A DNA stretch of 27,787 nucleotides from QHXQ01 sp036389375 (GTDB lineage Bacteria > Acidobacteriota > Blastocatellia > Pyrinomonadales > Pyrinomonadaceae). Shown here one piece after another: positions 1-6,821 of this stretch. The notes below the pieces were generated by a model. It searched no databases. It worked only from the letters and a program-made list of their open reading frames with translations, and was not told the DNA's origin. A program made the translations under genes and the position numbers. The stretch lies in assembly GCA_036389375.1 (NCBI GenBank), contig DASVQA010000098.1, forward strand, positions 1 to 27,787, written 5' to 3'. How positions within the stretch are numbered: the first letter of the stretch is position 1; each line of letters begins with the position of its first letter.

Positions 1-48
1 AAGTTTACTCTTCGAGTCGTCGCCGCTGGGCGCTTAATCTTTAACCTG

Positions 49-1089
49 TCAGGTGATGGTTAGCGGGAAGAGTTCAAAGCAGAGCAGAAAGACTGCGAGC
101 GTGAGAGCGGCGACGACGAGCCGCGCGCGGCCGAGGGGCGCGCGTTCGTCTTCCGCCTGCGGGTGGCGCACGCGCAGCATGACGAACAGCAGCAGCGCAT
201 AGATGAACCCGCTCGGCGCACCGTGCCAGCGCCAGCCGAGGAACGCGAGCGCGCACATCAAGGCAAACGCGCCGCGGCCGACCCAACGGTGGACGCGCGC
301 GCCTGCCACCGCAAAGACCGCGTGCCCGCCGTCTAGTTGACCCACCGGCAGCAGATTCAGACTCGTCACCAGCAGCCCGATCCACGCGGCGAAATAGAAC
401 GGATTAAACGCGATGTTATCGAACGGCACACGGAGCGCATGCGCCAGCAGGCGCAAGAGCGGCGGGTCGTTGAAGATGACCAGCCCGCCGCCCGCCGCCG
501 CAGCCGCCGGCAGCGGTTCAGGGCGAGCGGTCAGTACGGCCGCGAGCGCGACAGGAATGAGCACGACGAAGCCCGCGAGCGGCCCGGCGACGCCGATGTC
601 AAAGAGTGCGCGGCGCGTCGGGATGGGCGACTTGATCTTGATGAATGCGCCAAACGTGCCGGCGAGAAAAAGCGGCGGCGCGGGCAAAAAGTAAGGGAGC
701 GTCGCCTGCACACCGTAGCGCCGGCAGGCGACGTAGTGCCCGCACTCGTGCGCGAGCAGGATGGCGAGCAGCGCGCCCGCAAAGGTCGCGCCTTGCACCA
801 GCAGTCCGGGCTGCGCGAGCGCGTGTTTGACGAGACCCGCCACCGTGAGCGCGTAGTAAGCGGGCACGTAATAGATGTATTCAAACCAGTGTGCGGGCGC
901 GGCCAGCGCGGGCGCAGGGATGTCCGCTTCGCCCGTCGCCAGCGTGACGCCGGCGAGCGTCGCCGTCAGCATCGTCAGCAGCAACAGCCCTGCATGCCGC
1001 GCCCACTCGCGCGCCGTCGGGCGCGATAGGGCGCGCGGCACGTAAAACGTCTCTGGCGGGAAGACCGGCGGGATGCTCTGAACAGACAT
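49..1089 (-). CDS. Site-2-protease-like M50 family membrane metallopeptidase
   Basis: This 346-residue polytopic membrane protein carries both M50 hallmarks. The zinc motif HECGH has metal-binding His114 and His118 with catalytic Glu115 inside a hydrophobic segment. A second motif, LPVGQLDGGH, supplies Asp253 as the third zinc ligand. Such proteases cut membrane-embedded substrates, typically anti-sigma factors or signal-peptide remnants. No PDZ domain is visible between the motifs, so it is closer to the minimal group than to RseP. About six hydrophobic stretches are seen. The ATG at 1087-1089 abuts a heptad repeat element on its 5' side and I see no Shine-Dalgarno sequence. HU lies upstream on the same strand, so the two could be co-transcribed. 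The family call is firm; the substrate is unknown. Confidence 0.9.
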   Translation of the reverse strand: MSVQSIPPVFPPETFYVPRALSRPTAREWARHAGLLLLTMLTATLAGVTLATGEADIPAPALAAPAHWFEYIYYVPAYYALTVAGLVKHALAQPGLLVQGATFAGALLAILLAHECGHYVACRRYGVQATLPYFLPAPPLFLAGTFGAFIKIKSPIPTRRALFDIGVAGPLAGFVVLIPVALAAVLTARPEPLPAAAAAGGGLVIFNDPPLLRLLAHALRVPFDNIAFNPFYFAAWIGLLVTSLNLLPVGQLDGGHAVFAVAGARVHRWVGRGAFALMCALAFLGWRWHGAPSGFIYALLLFVMLRVRHPQAEDERAPLGRARLVVAALTLAVFLLCFELFPLTIT

Positions 1090-1172
1090 TAAAAGCAGTG
1101 ACGAGTGATAAGTGACTAGTGACGAGCAGGCGACAAGGCTTTAACTTGGCACTCGTCACTCGTCACTCGTCA
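1090..1172. repeat. Heptad inverted-repeat element A (AGTGACG type)
   Basis: The left arm begins AAAAGC and runs as AGTGACG, AGTGATA, AGTGACT, AGTGACG from 1097 to 1124 in strict 7-nt register. The right arm, 1150-1172, is the complementary form (CTCGTCA repeated three times). The arms can pair around a centre of about 25 nt. The element fills the gap between HU and the M50 gene and overlaps the last codons of HU. TGA triplets on the plus strand start at 1099, 1106 and 1113; on the minus strand they lie at 1170-1172, 1163-1165 and 1156-1158. Each set covers all three frames. Confidence 0.9.
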
Positions 1173-1485
1173 TTTGGGTATCGGTGTCGTGTATGTCTTC
1201 GCCCTCGTCGGTGTCGAAGCCATGGGCCTGTAGTTCTTTGCCGGGTTTGAAGCGGATGGTCTTCCCCTGCGGGATGGCGACCTCTTCGCCGGTGCGCGGG
1301 TTGCGCCCCACGCCGCGCTTGCGCGGTTTGACGACGAAGACGCCGAAGCCGCGCAGTTCGATGCGCTCGCCGCGCGCCAGCGCTTCCTTCATCGAATGAA
1401 AGAGCGCGTCCACGGCCTGCTCGGCCTTCATCTTCGGCACGCCCGTGCGGTCGGCCACGCGGTTCACGATGTCGAGTTTGATCAC
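1156..1485 (-). CDS. HU/IHF-family nucleoid DNA-binding protein
   Basis: This 109-residue protein has the HU/IHF fold signatures: the N-terminal helical dimer region MIKLDIVNRVADRTG, the beta-arm entry IELRGFGVFVVK, and the DNA-binding arm motif GRNPRTGEEVAIP. It would bind and bend DNA as a dimer. The start is GTG at 1483-1485, with a Shine-Dalgarno GGAGGT about 9 nt upstream, which decides the start. The core ends near residue 90; an acidic tail follows (DTDEGEDIHDTDTQ). The final MTSDE and the TGA stop are encoded by heptad repeat element A. A strong sigma70-type promoter lies about 80 nt upstream. HU and IHF subunits cannot be separated by eye, so no symbol is given. Confidence 0.93.
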   Translation of the reverse strand: MIKLDIVNRVADRTGVPKMKAEQAVDALFHSMKEALARGERIELRGFGVFVVKPRKRGVGRNPRTGEEVAIPQGKTIRFKPGKELQAHGFDTDEGEDIHDTDTQMTSDE

Positions 1486-1564
1486 GCTTCGTTGACCTCC
1501 GTTAGGTCGCTCCCGGCGCTTGCCGTTTGCTGCGGATTAGTGTGTGACAACACTTGACTTAGCG

Positions 1565-1594
1565 ATAATAGAGAGGCGCGCGCGGGCCTGTCAA
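1565..1594 (-). promoter_or_regulatory. Sigma70-type promoter for the HU gene
   Basis: On the minus strand, TTGACA (perfect -35, plus-strand 1589-1594) is followed after 18 nt by TATTAT (5 of 6 matches to the -10, 1565-1570). A start site near 1557 would give a leader of about 70 nt ending in the GGAGGT ribosome-binding site of HU. This is among the best promoter matches in the window. Confidence 0.7.
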
Positions 1595-1616
1595 GGAAGC
1601 GCCGCCTGAGCGTGCG

Positions 1617-1646
1617 TTGACAACGGCGCGCGCGGACGGCTAACCT
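1617..1646 (+). promoter_or_regulatory. Possible promoter for signal peptidase I
   Basis: A perfect -35 TTGACA at 1617-1622 is followed after 18 nt by TAACCT at 1641-1646, a weak -10 (T, A and final T match). It points toward lepB, with a leader of about 120 nt. It lies back to back with the HU promoter in this divergent gap. The -10 is poor, so this is tentative. Confidence 0.4.
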
Positions 1647-1725
1647 CAAAAACTGTTCCCGGTTAGTTGTCCGTCGGCTGCGGCGCGCGCGCGTGGCCCG
1701 CCGCAGTTGCGAACGGGTAATTAGG

Positions 1726-1748
1726 GAGCCGGGCCGAACGGCCGGCTC
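1726..1748 (+). other. GC-rich hairpin in the lepB leader
   Basis: GAGCC pairs with GGCTC and GGCC with GGCC around a GAAC loop, with one bulged G. A run of six T (1770-1775) directly precedes the lepB ATG, 22 nt downstream of the stem. That is too far for an intrinsic terminator. It may be a structured 5' leader or chance in GC-rich sequence. Confidence 0.3.
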
Positions 1749-1775
1749 AAGCACACACAACAGCTAAGCTTTTTT

Positions 1776-2480
1776 ATGGCCATCTTCAAACGCAGCAACA
1801 AGAGCCGGCATCGCTTTGGCGACATCGCCGCCACGGACGACCGCGACATAGAGGTGCAGAGCTTCGAGTTGGAAGCGCGCAAGCACTTCTGGGGTGAAGC
1901 GCGTTTGCTGGTGCGCGATCTGATCTTCGCCGTGATGTTGATGATCCTGTTCGTCGTCTTCGTCGTGCAGCCCGTCAAGGTCGAGGGCACTTCGATGCTG
2001 CCGCGCCTGCACGACGGCGAGCGCATCTTCGTCAATAAACTGGTCTATTACCACCTGCCGCCGCTCTCGCGCGGCGACATCATCGTCTTCTGGTTTCCCG
2101 ACGACCCGGACAAAAGCTACATCAAGCGCGTCATCGGTTTGCCCGGCGAGATGGTCGAGATACGCGACGGCGTGATCCGCATCAACGGGCAGGAACTCAA
2201 CGAGCCTTATCTCGATCCGCAACTTAATCTGTCGCACGCCAGCCAGCCGGCCATGATCATCAAGCCGCACTACTATTTCGTCATGGGCGACAACCGCGAC
2301 CATTCGAGCGACTCGCGCTACTGGGGGCTTGTGCCCGAAAAGTACATCTACGGCAAGGCGCTCTTTCGCTACTGGCCGCTCGCGCAGGCGAGCGTCATTC
2401 GCCACGAGACCGACTACGCGCTGACCGCGCCCGGCCTCAACCCGACGCCCACGCCCGACGAAGAAGAGGTCGCACCGTGA
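1776..2480 (+). CDS. lepB: Signal peptidase I
   Basis: This type I signal peptidase is predicted to cleave signal peptides of proteins exported by Sec or Tat, acting on the outer face of the inner membrane. The 234-residue protein has a cytosolic N-terminus and one transmembrane helix (about residues 47-64). It then shows the catalytic serine box VEGTSMLP (Ser73), the catalytic lysine box YIKRVIGLPGE (Lys117) and the family box MGDNRDHSSDSR (170-181). It is of the short, single-helix type. No Shine-Dalgarno is visible; a T6 run touches the ATG. The last residues are Pro/Thr/Glu-rich. Element C begins at the base after the stop codon and fills the gap to the next gene. Confidence 0.95.
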   Translation: MAIFKRSNKSRHRFGDIAATDDRDIEVQSFELEARKHFWGEARLLVRDLIFAVMLMILFVVFVVQPVKVEGTSMLPRLHDGERIFVNKLVYYHLPPLSRGDIIVFWFPDDPDKSYIKRVIGLPGEMVEIRDGVIRINGQELNEPYLDPQLNLSHASQPAMIIKPHYYFVMGDNRDHSSDSRYWGLVPEKYIYGKALFRYWPLAQASVIRHETDYALTAPGLNPTPTPDEEEVAP

Positions 2481-2550
2481 GGAAAGTAGTCAGTAGTCAG
2501 TAGCAAAGCATAGGTTCTTCTACTGACTACTGGCTACCGGCTACTGCTTT
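2481..2550. repeat. Heptad inverted-repeat element C (AGTAGTC type)
   Basis: Heptamers AGTAGTC, AGTAGTC, AGTAGCA run from 2485 to 2505. After two centre units, CTACTGA, CTACTGG, CTACCGG, CTACTGC run from 2520 to 2547, followed by TTT and the ATG of the next gene. The whole element stays in one 7-nt register. TAG triplets start at 2487, 2494 and 2501, covering all three plus-strand frames; the right arm does the same on the minus strand. It occupies the entire 70-bp space between lepB and the TPR gene. Confidence 0.9.
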
Positions 2551-3846
2551 ATGAACTGGCTGAAGCCACTGTTGTTGATGTTCTACGCGCCCGCGCGGGG
2601 GATGGGATTGGTGCGTGAACAGTCGCCTTGGCCGGCGGCGCTGGTGGCGCTCGCAGCTTACGTGCTGTACGAACTCTGCCTGCAAGGTGGTGCGGTCATG
2701 CGCGCGCCTTTGTTGCTCATCGGCGTGGTGGTCGGCTCGGCCGTGCCGCTCATCTGCATCGCGGTGGCGTTCGTGCCGATCACGATCTTCGTGGCCAATC
2801 TCTTTGAGCGGCGGGGCAGTTTTCGGCTGGTGCTGCAACAGGAGTATGGCGCGCTGGCGACGACGATGCTCTACGCGCTGGCGGCCGCCAGTCTGGCGGC
2901 GCTGCCGCTGGCGCTGTGGGCGAGTCTGAGCGGGTTTGAAGCGAGCGCCATGCGGGCCGCGCAGCGCATGCAGCAGATCACACAGAGTTTGCCGCAGGAT
3001 GGCAGTCAGCCCGACCCCAGCGTGGTCGCGGAGATGGTCGCGCTGTTCGGCATCATGTTGCTGGCGGTGCTCATCTCGCCGCTGCCGCTCTTTGGTTTAT
3101 GGGCGGTCGTCGCCGTGCGCGAGGTCTTCCGCTTCACGTGGCTACGGGCGCTGTTCGTCGTCATCATCAGCGGCGTGCTGTTCGTGCCGGCGCTGGCGCT
3201 GCTCGGCTGGTTGTTTACGCGCACGTTTCTCGGCTCGCCGTTTCTGCTGCTGATGATGTTCCTGTTCCTGCGCGGCTACATCGGCGACATGCTGCGCGCG
3301 CAACGCGCCCGCGCCGCCTTTCGCCAGAACCTCGAAGCCGCGACGCTCAATCCGGCCGACGCCTCGGCGCATTACAATCTCGGTCTCGTCCACCTGCAAC
3401 GCAAAGAACTGGCGGAGGCGCGCACACGCTTTATGCGCGCCATCGAGATTGACCCGGACGAGACGGACGCGCATTTTCAGTTGGGCCGCATCAGCCGGCT
3501 GGAAGGCAAACTGCCCGAAGCCATCCAGCACTTCGAGCAGGTCGTCACGCGCGACCAGCAACACGCGCAGCACGAAATCTGGCGCGAGATCGGCGCGACC
3601 TACCTTGCCGCCGGCCAGCACGACGACGCGCTCGACGCGCTTGAGCGTTTCCTTGATCAACGTCCGTCCGACCCCGAAGCTCTGTACCTGAAGGGGCGCG
3701 CGCTTGCGGGCTTGGGCCACGCGCGCGAGGCCGCCGAAGCCATGCGCGCCTGCATCGAGGCCGTCCAAACCGCGCCCGCTTACAAGTACCGCGCCGACAA
3801 ACGCTGGCTCAACGAGGCGCAGCAGTTTCTCCGCACGAAGGCTTGA
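2551..3846 (+). CDS. Membrane protein with Yip1-like region and C-terminal TPR repeats
   Basis: This 431-residue protein has two parts. Residues 1 to about 245 contain five or so hydrophobic segments and resemble Yip1/YIF1-type bacterial membrane domains. Residues from about 255 to 410 hold three or more tetratricopeptide repeats, recognisable by phrases such as ASAHYNLGLVHLQRKELAEA and DAHFQLGRISRLEGKLPEA. TPRs bind partner proteins, so this may be a membrane-anchored scaffold; no catalytic motif is seen. The ATG follows element C directly with no Shine-Dalgarno. Co-transcription with lepB is plausible from orientation and the 70-bp gap. The architecture is well supported; the biological role is unknown. 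Confidence 0.8.
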   Translation: MNWLKPLLLMFYAPARGMGLVREQSPWPAALVALAAYVLYELCLQGGAVMRAPLLLIGVVVGSAVPLICIAVAFVPITIFVANLFERRGSFRLVLQQEYGALATTMLYALAAASLAALPLALWASLSGFEASAMRAAQRMQQITQSLPQDGSQPDPSVVAEMVALFGIMLLAVLISPLPLFGLWAVVAVREVFRFTWLRALFVVIISGVLFVPALALLGWLFTRTFLGSPFLLLMMFLFLRGYIGDMLRAQRARAAFRQNLEAATLNPADASAHYNLGLVHLQRKELAEARTRFMRAIEIDPDETDAHFQLGRISRLEGKLPEAIQHFEQVVTRDQQHAQHEIWREIGATYLAAGQHDDALDALERFLDQRPSDPEALYLKGRALAGLGHAREAAEAMRACIEAVQTAPAYKYRADKRWLNEAQQFLRTKA

Positions 3847-4008
3847 ACGTGCGCGCGCCATTTGGCCGGCTGAACTCAACAGGCAATACTATTCAACCCT
3901 CGCGCACCGAGCGGGCGGCGAACGCGCGCTCAGCCGCGCGTCGGGCCAACCGGCCCGCGCCCGTTTCAACTTGCTTTTGCCACCCGCACGCTCGTTCAGG
4001 AGAAGACT

Positions 4009-5517
4009 ATGCGCAAAATGCTCTCGGTTGTGCTCGCGTGTTTGCTCTCTGTCTATCTGCTCGCGCCGCCCCGCGCCGTTGTCGGACGGGCCGGGCAGCG
4101 CAGCGTCACATCAGCGCAAAGGCTTGTGGCGATTACGACGGGCCAGACGCCGATGCTGGATGACCTGCGCGAGTTGTGCGATCAGATCGGCGGGCGGCCG
4201 ACGGGGTCGCCGGCCTGCGCGCGTGCGGTTGAGTGGGGCGCGGCAAAGTTTCGCGCCGCAGGTGTTGACCGCGTCGCGGTTGAACCATTCACCGTGCCGC
4301 ACCTGTGGCTGGGGCAGACGGCCGAAGCCGAGTGTCTTGCGCCCGAACGCTTCGACGTGCGGCTGGCCGCCGCGCCTTACTCGTCTGCAACACCGATGCA
4401 GCGCCCGCTCAACGCGCGCCTCGTACTCGCGGGCGACGGCAGCCCCGAAGCATTCGCCAAACTCGGCCGTCAGGCGCGCGGCGCAATCGCGCTCGTCACC
4501 TCCGGCGAGATGCGGACGCTCGAAGACCTCTTTGCCGAGTACATACGCAACGGCCCGCTGGTCGCGGCGGCGCGCAAAGCGCAGGTCGCGGCGCTCTTGC
4601 TGCAATCAACGCGCCCGCGCGGGCTGCTCTACCGCCATCCCATCTCGTTCGTCGCGCAGCCCGTCGAAATACCCATCGCCATCGTCGCGCGCGAACACGC
4701 CGCACGGCTCGCACGCCTCGCCGCGCGCGGCGGTGACGTGCGCCTGCGACTCAACCTGTCGAACCGGACGGGCGGCGCGTATCAGGCGCAGAACGTCGTG
4801 GCCGAGATACGCGGGCGCGAGCAGCCGGACGAAGTTGTGCTGCTCGGCGCGCATCTGGATTCGTGGGACTTGGGCACGGGCGCAAACGATAACGGCGTCA
4901 ACGTCGCGCTCGTCTTGGAAGTGGCGCGCGCCATCAAACAGTTGGGCCTGCGCCCGCGCCGCACCATCCGCTTCGCTCTCTTCACCGGCGAGGAGCAGGG
5001 CATGTTCGGCTCTGCGGGCTACGTCGCCCGCCACGCGCATGAACTCGATAACCACGTCGCGGCCATCATCTTCGACATCGGCTCCGGGCGCACGACCGGC
5101 TTCTACCTGAACGGGCGCGAAGAACTGCGCCGCCCCGTCGAAGCGGCCCTGCGTGCCGCCAGTTGGCTGGGCGTGTCCGCCAACCCGCCCGACGCGATTG
5201 ACGGCACGGACAACTACGACTTCCTGCTCGCAGGCGTCCCGAACTTGGTGGCGAATCAGGACGCGCTGCCGTACCTGCCCGACTATCACGCCGAGTCGGA
5301 CGTGTTCGATATGGTGGACGCGACCGAGGCTAAGCGGAACGCGGCCGTCGCCGCTGCGCTCGTCTGGTCGCTCGCCGACGCCGCGCAACGCCCCGCCGCC
5401 CGTCAGAGCCGCGCCGAAGTCGAACAACTGATCCGGGCCACGCACCTCGATGAACAGATGCGCGCCTTCGAGCAATGGACGGACTGGACGACGGGCCGGC
5501 GCGGCGTGAATCGTTAA
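4009..5517 (+). CDS. Secreted M28-family zinc metallopeptidase
   Basis: This 502-residue protein has an N-terminal signal peptide (MRKMLSVVLACLLSVYLLA). A PA-like insert region (about residues 110-240) is followed by an M28 di-zinc peptidase domain. The expected ligands are visible: His282 in GAHLDSWD, bridging Asp294 in GANDNG, the Glu328-Glu329 pair in FTGEEQG, Asp356 in IFDIGSG and His427 in DYHAESD. The layout resembles carboxypeptidase Q or glutamate-carboxypeptidase-like enzymes, which trim peptides in the periplasm or outside the cell. The start is supported by AGGAG 7-8 nt upstream. The 162-bp gap before it shows no other feature. The TAA stop overlaps the first bases of element B. 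Substrate specificity cannot be read from sequence. Confidence 0.9.
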   Translation: MRKMLSVVLACLLSVYLLAPPRAVVGRAGQRSVTSAQRLVAITTGQTPMLDDLRELCDQIGGRPTGSPACARAVEWGAAKFRAAGVDRVAVEPFTVPHLWLGQTAEAECLAPERFDVRLAAAPYSSATPMQRPLNARLVLAGDGSPEAFAKLGRQARGAIALVTSGEMRTLEDLFAEYIRNGPLVAAARKAQVAALLLQSTRPRGLLYRHPISFVAQPVEIPIAIVAREHAARLARLAARGGDVRLRLNLSNRTGGAYQAQNVVAEIRGREQPDEVVLLGAHLDSWDLGTGANDNGVNVALVLEVARAIKQLGLRPRRTIRFALFTGEEQGMFGSAGYVARHAHELDNHVAAIIFDIGSGRTTGFYLNGREELRRPVEAALRAASWLGVSANPPDAIDGTDNYDFLLAGVPNLVANQDALPYLPDYHAESDVFDMVDATEAKRNAAVAAALVWSLADAAQRPAARQSRAEVEQLIRATHLDEQMRAFEQWTDWTTGRRGVNR

Positions 5518-5587
5518 AAGCAGTGACAAGTGACAAGTAAAAAAACTGCCTGCTCGTCACTTGTCACTCGTCACTCGTCACTGCTTT
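5516..5587. repeat. Heptad inverted-repeat element B (AGTGACA type)
   Basis: The left end is AAAAGC, then AGTGACA, AGTGACA, AGTAAAA (5522-5542). The right arm has four units of the TCACTYG type (5557-5584) and ends in GCTTT. The outer ends are exact inverted copies (AAAGCAGTGAC and GTCACTGCTTT). Stops on the plus strand start at 5524 (TGA), 5531 (TGA) and 5538 (TAA), one in each frame. The right arm gives four minus-strand TGAs. The first bases overlap the peptidase stop codon. Confidence 0.9.
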
Positions 5588-5595
5588 ACCTGATC

Positions 5596-5604
5596 TGTTA
5601 TCGT
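5596..5604 (+). promoter_or_regulatory. Possible extended -10 for carA
   Basis: TG, one base, then TATCGT (5599-5604; 4 of 6 matches) lies 10 nt before the carA ATG at 5615. A start site near 5611 would give a nearly leaderless message. No -35 is convincing because the upstream bases belong to element B. Tentative. Confidence 0.3.
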
Positions 5605-5614
5605 GGCCACCGCT

Positions 5615-6733
5615 ATGAATAATCGAAAAGAGGCGCTGCTAGCGCTCGAAGACGGCCGCATCTGGCGCGGGCGCTCGTGGGGCGCTGACGGCGAACGTTG
5701 CGGCGAGATTGTCTTTAACACTTCGATGACCGGCTATCAGGAGGTCTTAACCGATCCGTCCTACGCCGGGCAGATCGTCTGCATGACCTACCCGCTCATC
5801 GGCAACTACGGCGTGAACGCGGCGGACGCAGAATCGGCGCGTCCATGGGTCGAAGGCTTCGTCGTGCGCGAGGCGAGCCGCACCGCTTCAAGCTGGCGCG
5901 CGGAAGAGACGCTCGACGATTACCTGCGGCGCTGGCAGATCGTCGCCATCGACCACGTTGACACGCGCGCGCTCGTGCGCCACATACGCAACCTCGGCGC
6001 GATGCGTGCGTGTCTTTCGACGATTGATCTGGATGCTGAAAGCCTCGTGGCCAAAGCGCGCGCGGCTGCGCCGATGGAGCATAGGGAACTGGCGAGCGTC
6101 GTGACGACCGCGCAGGCCTATGAAGTGCCAGCCCTGGGCGCGGAGCGTTTCCACGTCGTCTGCTACGACTTCGGCGTAAAGCTGAATTCGCTGCGCTCGT
6201 TTGCGGCGCTCGGTTGTCGCCTGACGGTCGTGCCCGCTTGGATGCCGGCGGCGGAAGTGCTCGCCTTAAAGCCGGACGGCATCTTTCTCTCCAACGGCCC
6301 GGGCGATCCGGCGGCGATGGATCAGGTGGTCGAAGAGATCAAGCGCGTCACCGCATCGGGCGTGCCGACGTTCGGCATCTGCTTCGGGCATCAGTTGCTC
6401 GGCCGCGCCTTCGGCGGGACAACTTATAAGCTGCGCTTTGGTCATCGCGGCGGCAATCAGCCGGTGCTGGAACGCGCGGCCGGCACGGTCGAGATCACTT
6501 CACACAATCACGGTTTCGCCGTCGCCGCCGACAGCCTGCCCGCCGACGTAGAGATTACGCACATCAACCTCAACGACAACTGCGTCGAGGGTATGCGCCA
6601 CGCGCGCCTCCCCGTCTTCTCTGTCCAGTATCACCCCGAAGCCGCGCCGGGGCCGCACGATGCCGAACACCACTTCCGCCGCTTCATCGAGTTGATGCAG
6701 CAGCAACGCGCGCAGCCGCAGACGCGGGCTTAA
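5615..6733 (+). CDS. carA: Carbamoyl-phosphate synthase small (glutaminase) subunit
   Basis: CarA hydrolyses glutamine and channels ammonia to CarB for carbamoyl phosphate, used in pyrimidine and arginine synthesis. The 372-residue protein has the CarA-specific N-terminal domain (LALEDGRIWRGRSWG, FNTSMTGYQEVLTDPSY) and a C-terminal class I glutamine amidotransferase domain. The nucleophile is Cys256 in FGICFGHQLLG, with His340 and Glu342 in QYHPEA. Length is normal. I chose the ATG at 5615; an in-frame GTG at 5603 would add four residues, and neither has a Shine-Dalgarno. carB is not adjacent: the next gene is convergent. The 88-bp gap after the stop holds only a weak imperfect hairpin near 6743-6766. 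Confidence 0.95.
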   Translation: MNNRKEALLALEDGRIWRGRSWGADGERCGEIVFNTSMTGYQEVLTDPSYAGQIVCMTYPLIGNYGVNAADAESARPWVEGFVVREASRTASSWRAEETLDDYLRRWQIVAIDHVDTRALVRHIRNLGAMRACLSTIDLDAESLVAKARAAAPMEHRELASVVTTAQAYEVPALGAERFHVVCYDFGVKLNSLRSFAALGCRLTVVPAWMPAAEVLALKPDGIFLSNGPGDPAAMDQVVEEIKRVTASGVPTFGICFGHQLLGRAFGGTTYKLRFGHRGGNQPVLERAAGTVEITSHNHGFAVAADSLPADVEITHINLNDNCVEGMRHARLPVFSVQYHPEAAPGPHDAEHHFRRFIELMQQQRAQPQTRA

Positions 6734-6821
6734 AGTTCGGGCCGCACAAAACAGCGCGGTGGCCAGTGCAAGGCTGCACGCGCAAGCCTCCAACCACGCA
6801 CACCTGTCACGTTTGAGCTTC

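Noticed and set aside
337..1029. 230-codon plus-strand frame opposite the M50 gene
   Set aside because: Highly charged low-quality translation; the minus strand encodes an intact M50 protease with both motifs.
1090..1172. CRISPR-like array
   Set aside because: The units are 7 nt with no spacers and form inverted arms, unlike CRISPR repeats of 23 nt or more with unique spacers.
3847..4008. Extra gene or heptad element between the TPR and M28 genes
   Set aside because: No heptad period, no plausible start with a good ribosome-binding site except that of M28 itself, and no RNA-like fold noticed.
3704..5110. 468-codon plus-strand frame across the TPR and M28 genes
   Set aside because: Arg/Ser/Ala-rich translation with no motif, overlapping two well-supported genes in another frame.
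6734..6821. Terminator between carA and the AI-2E gene
   Set aside because: Only short imperfect stems (about 6743-6766) without a clear T-run; too weak to call.
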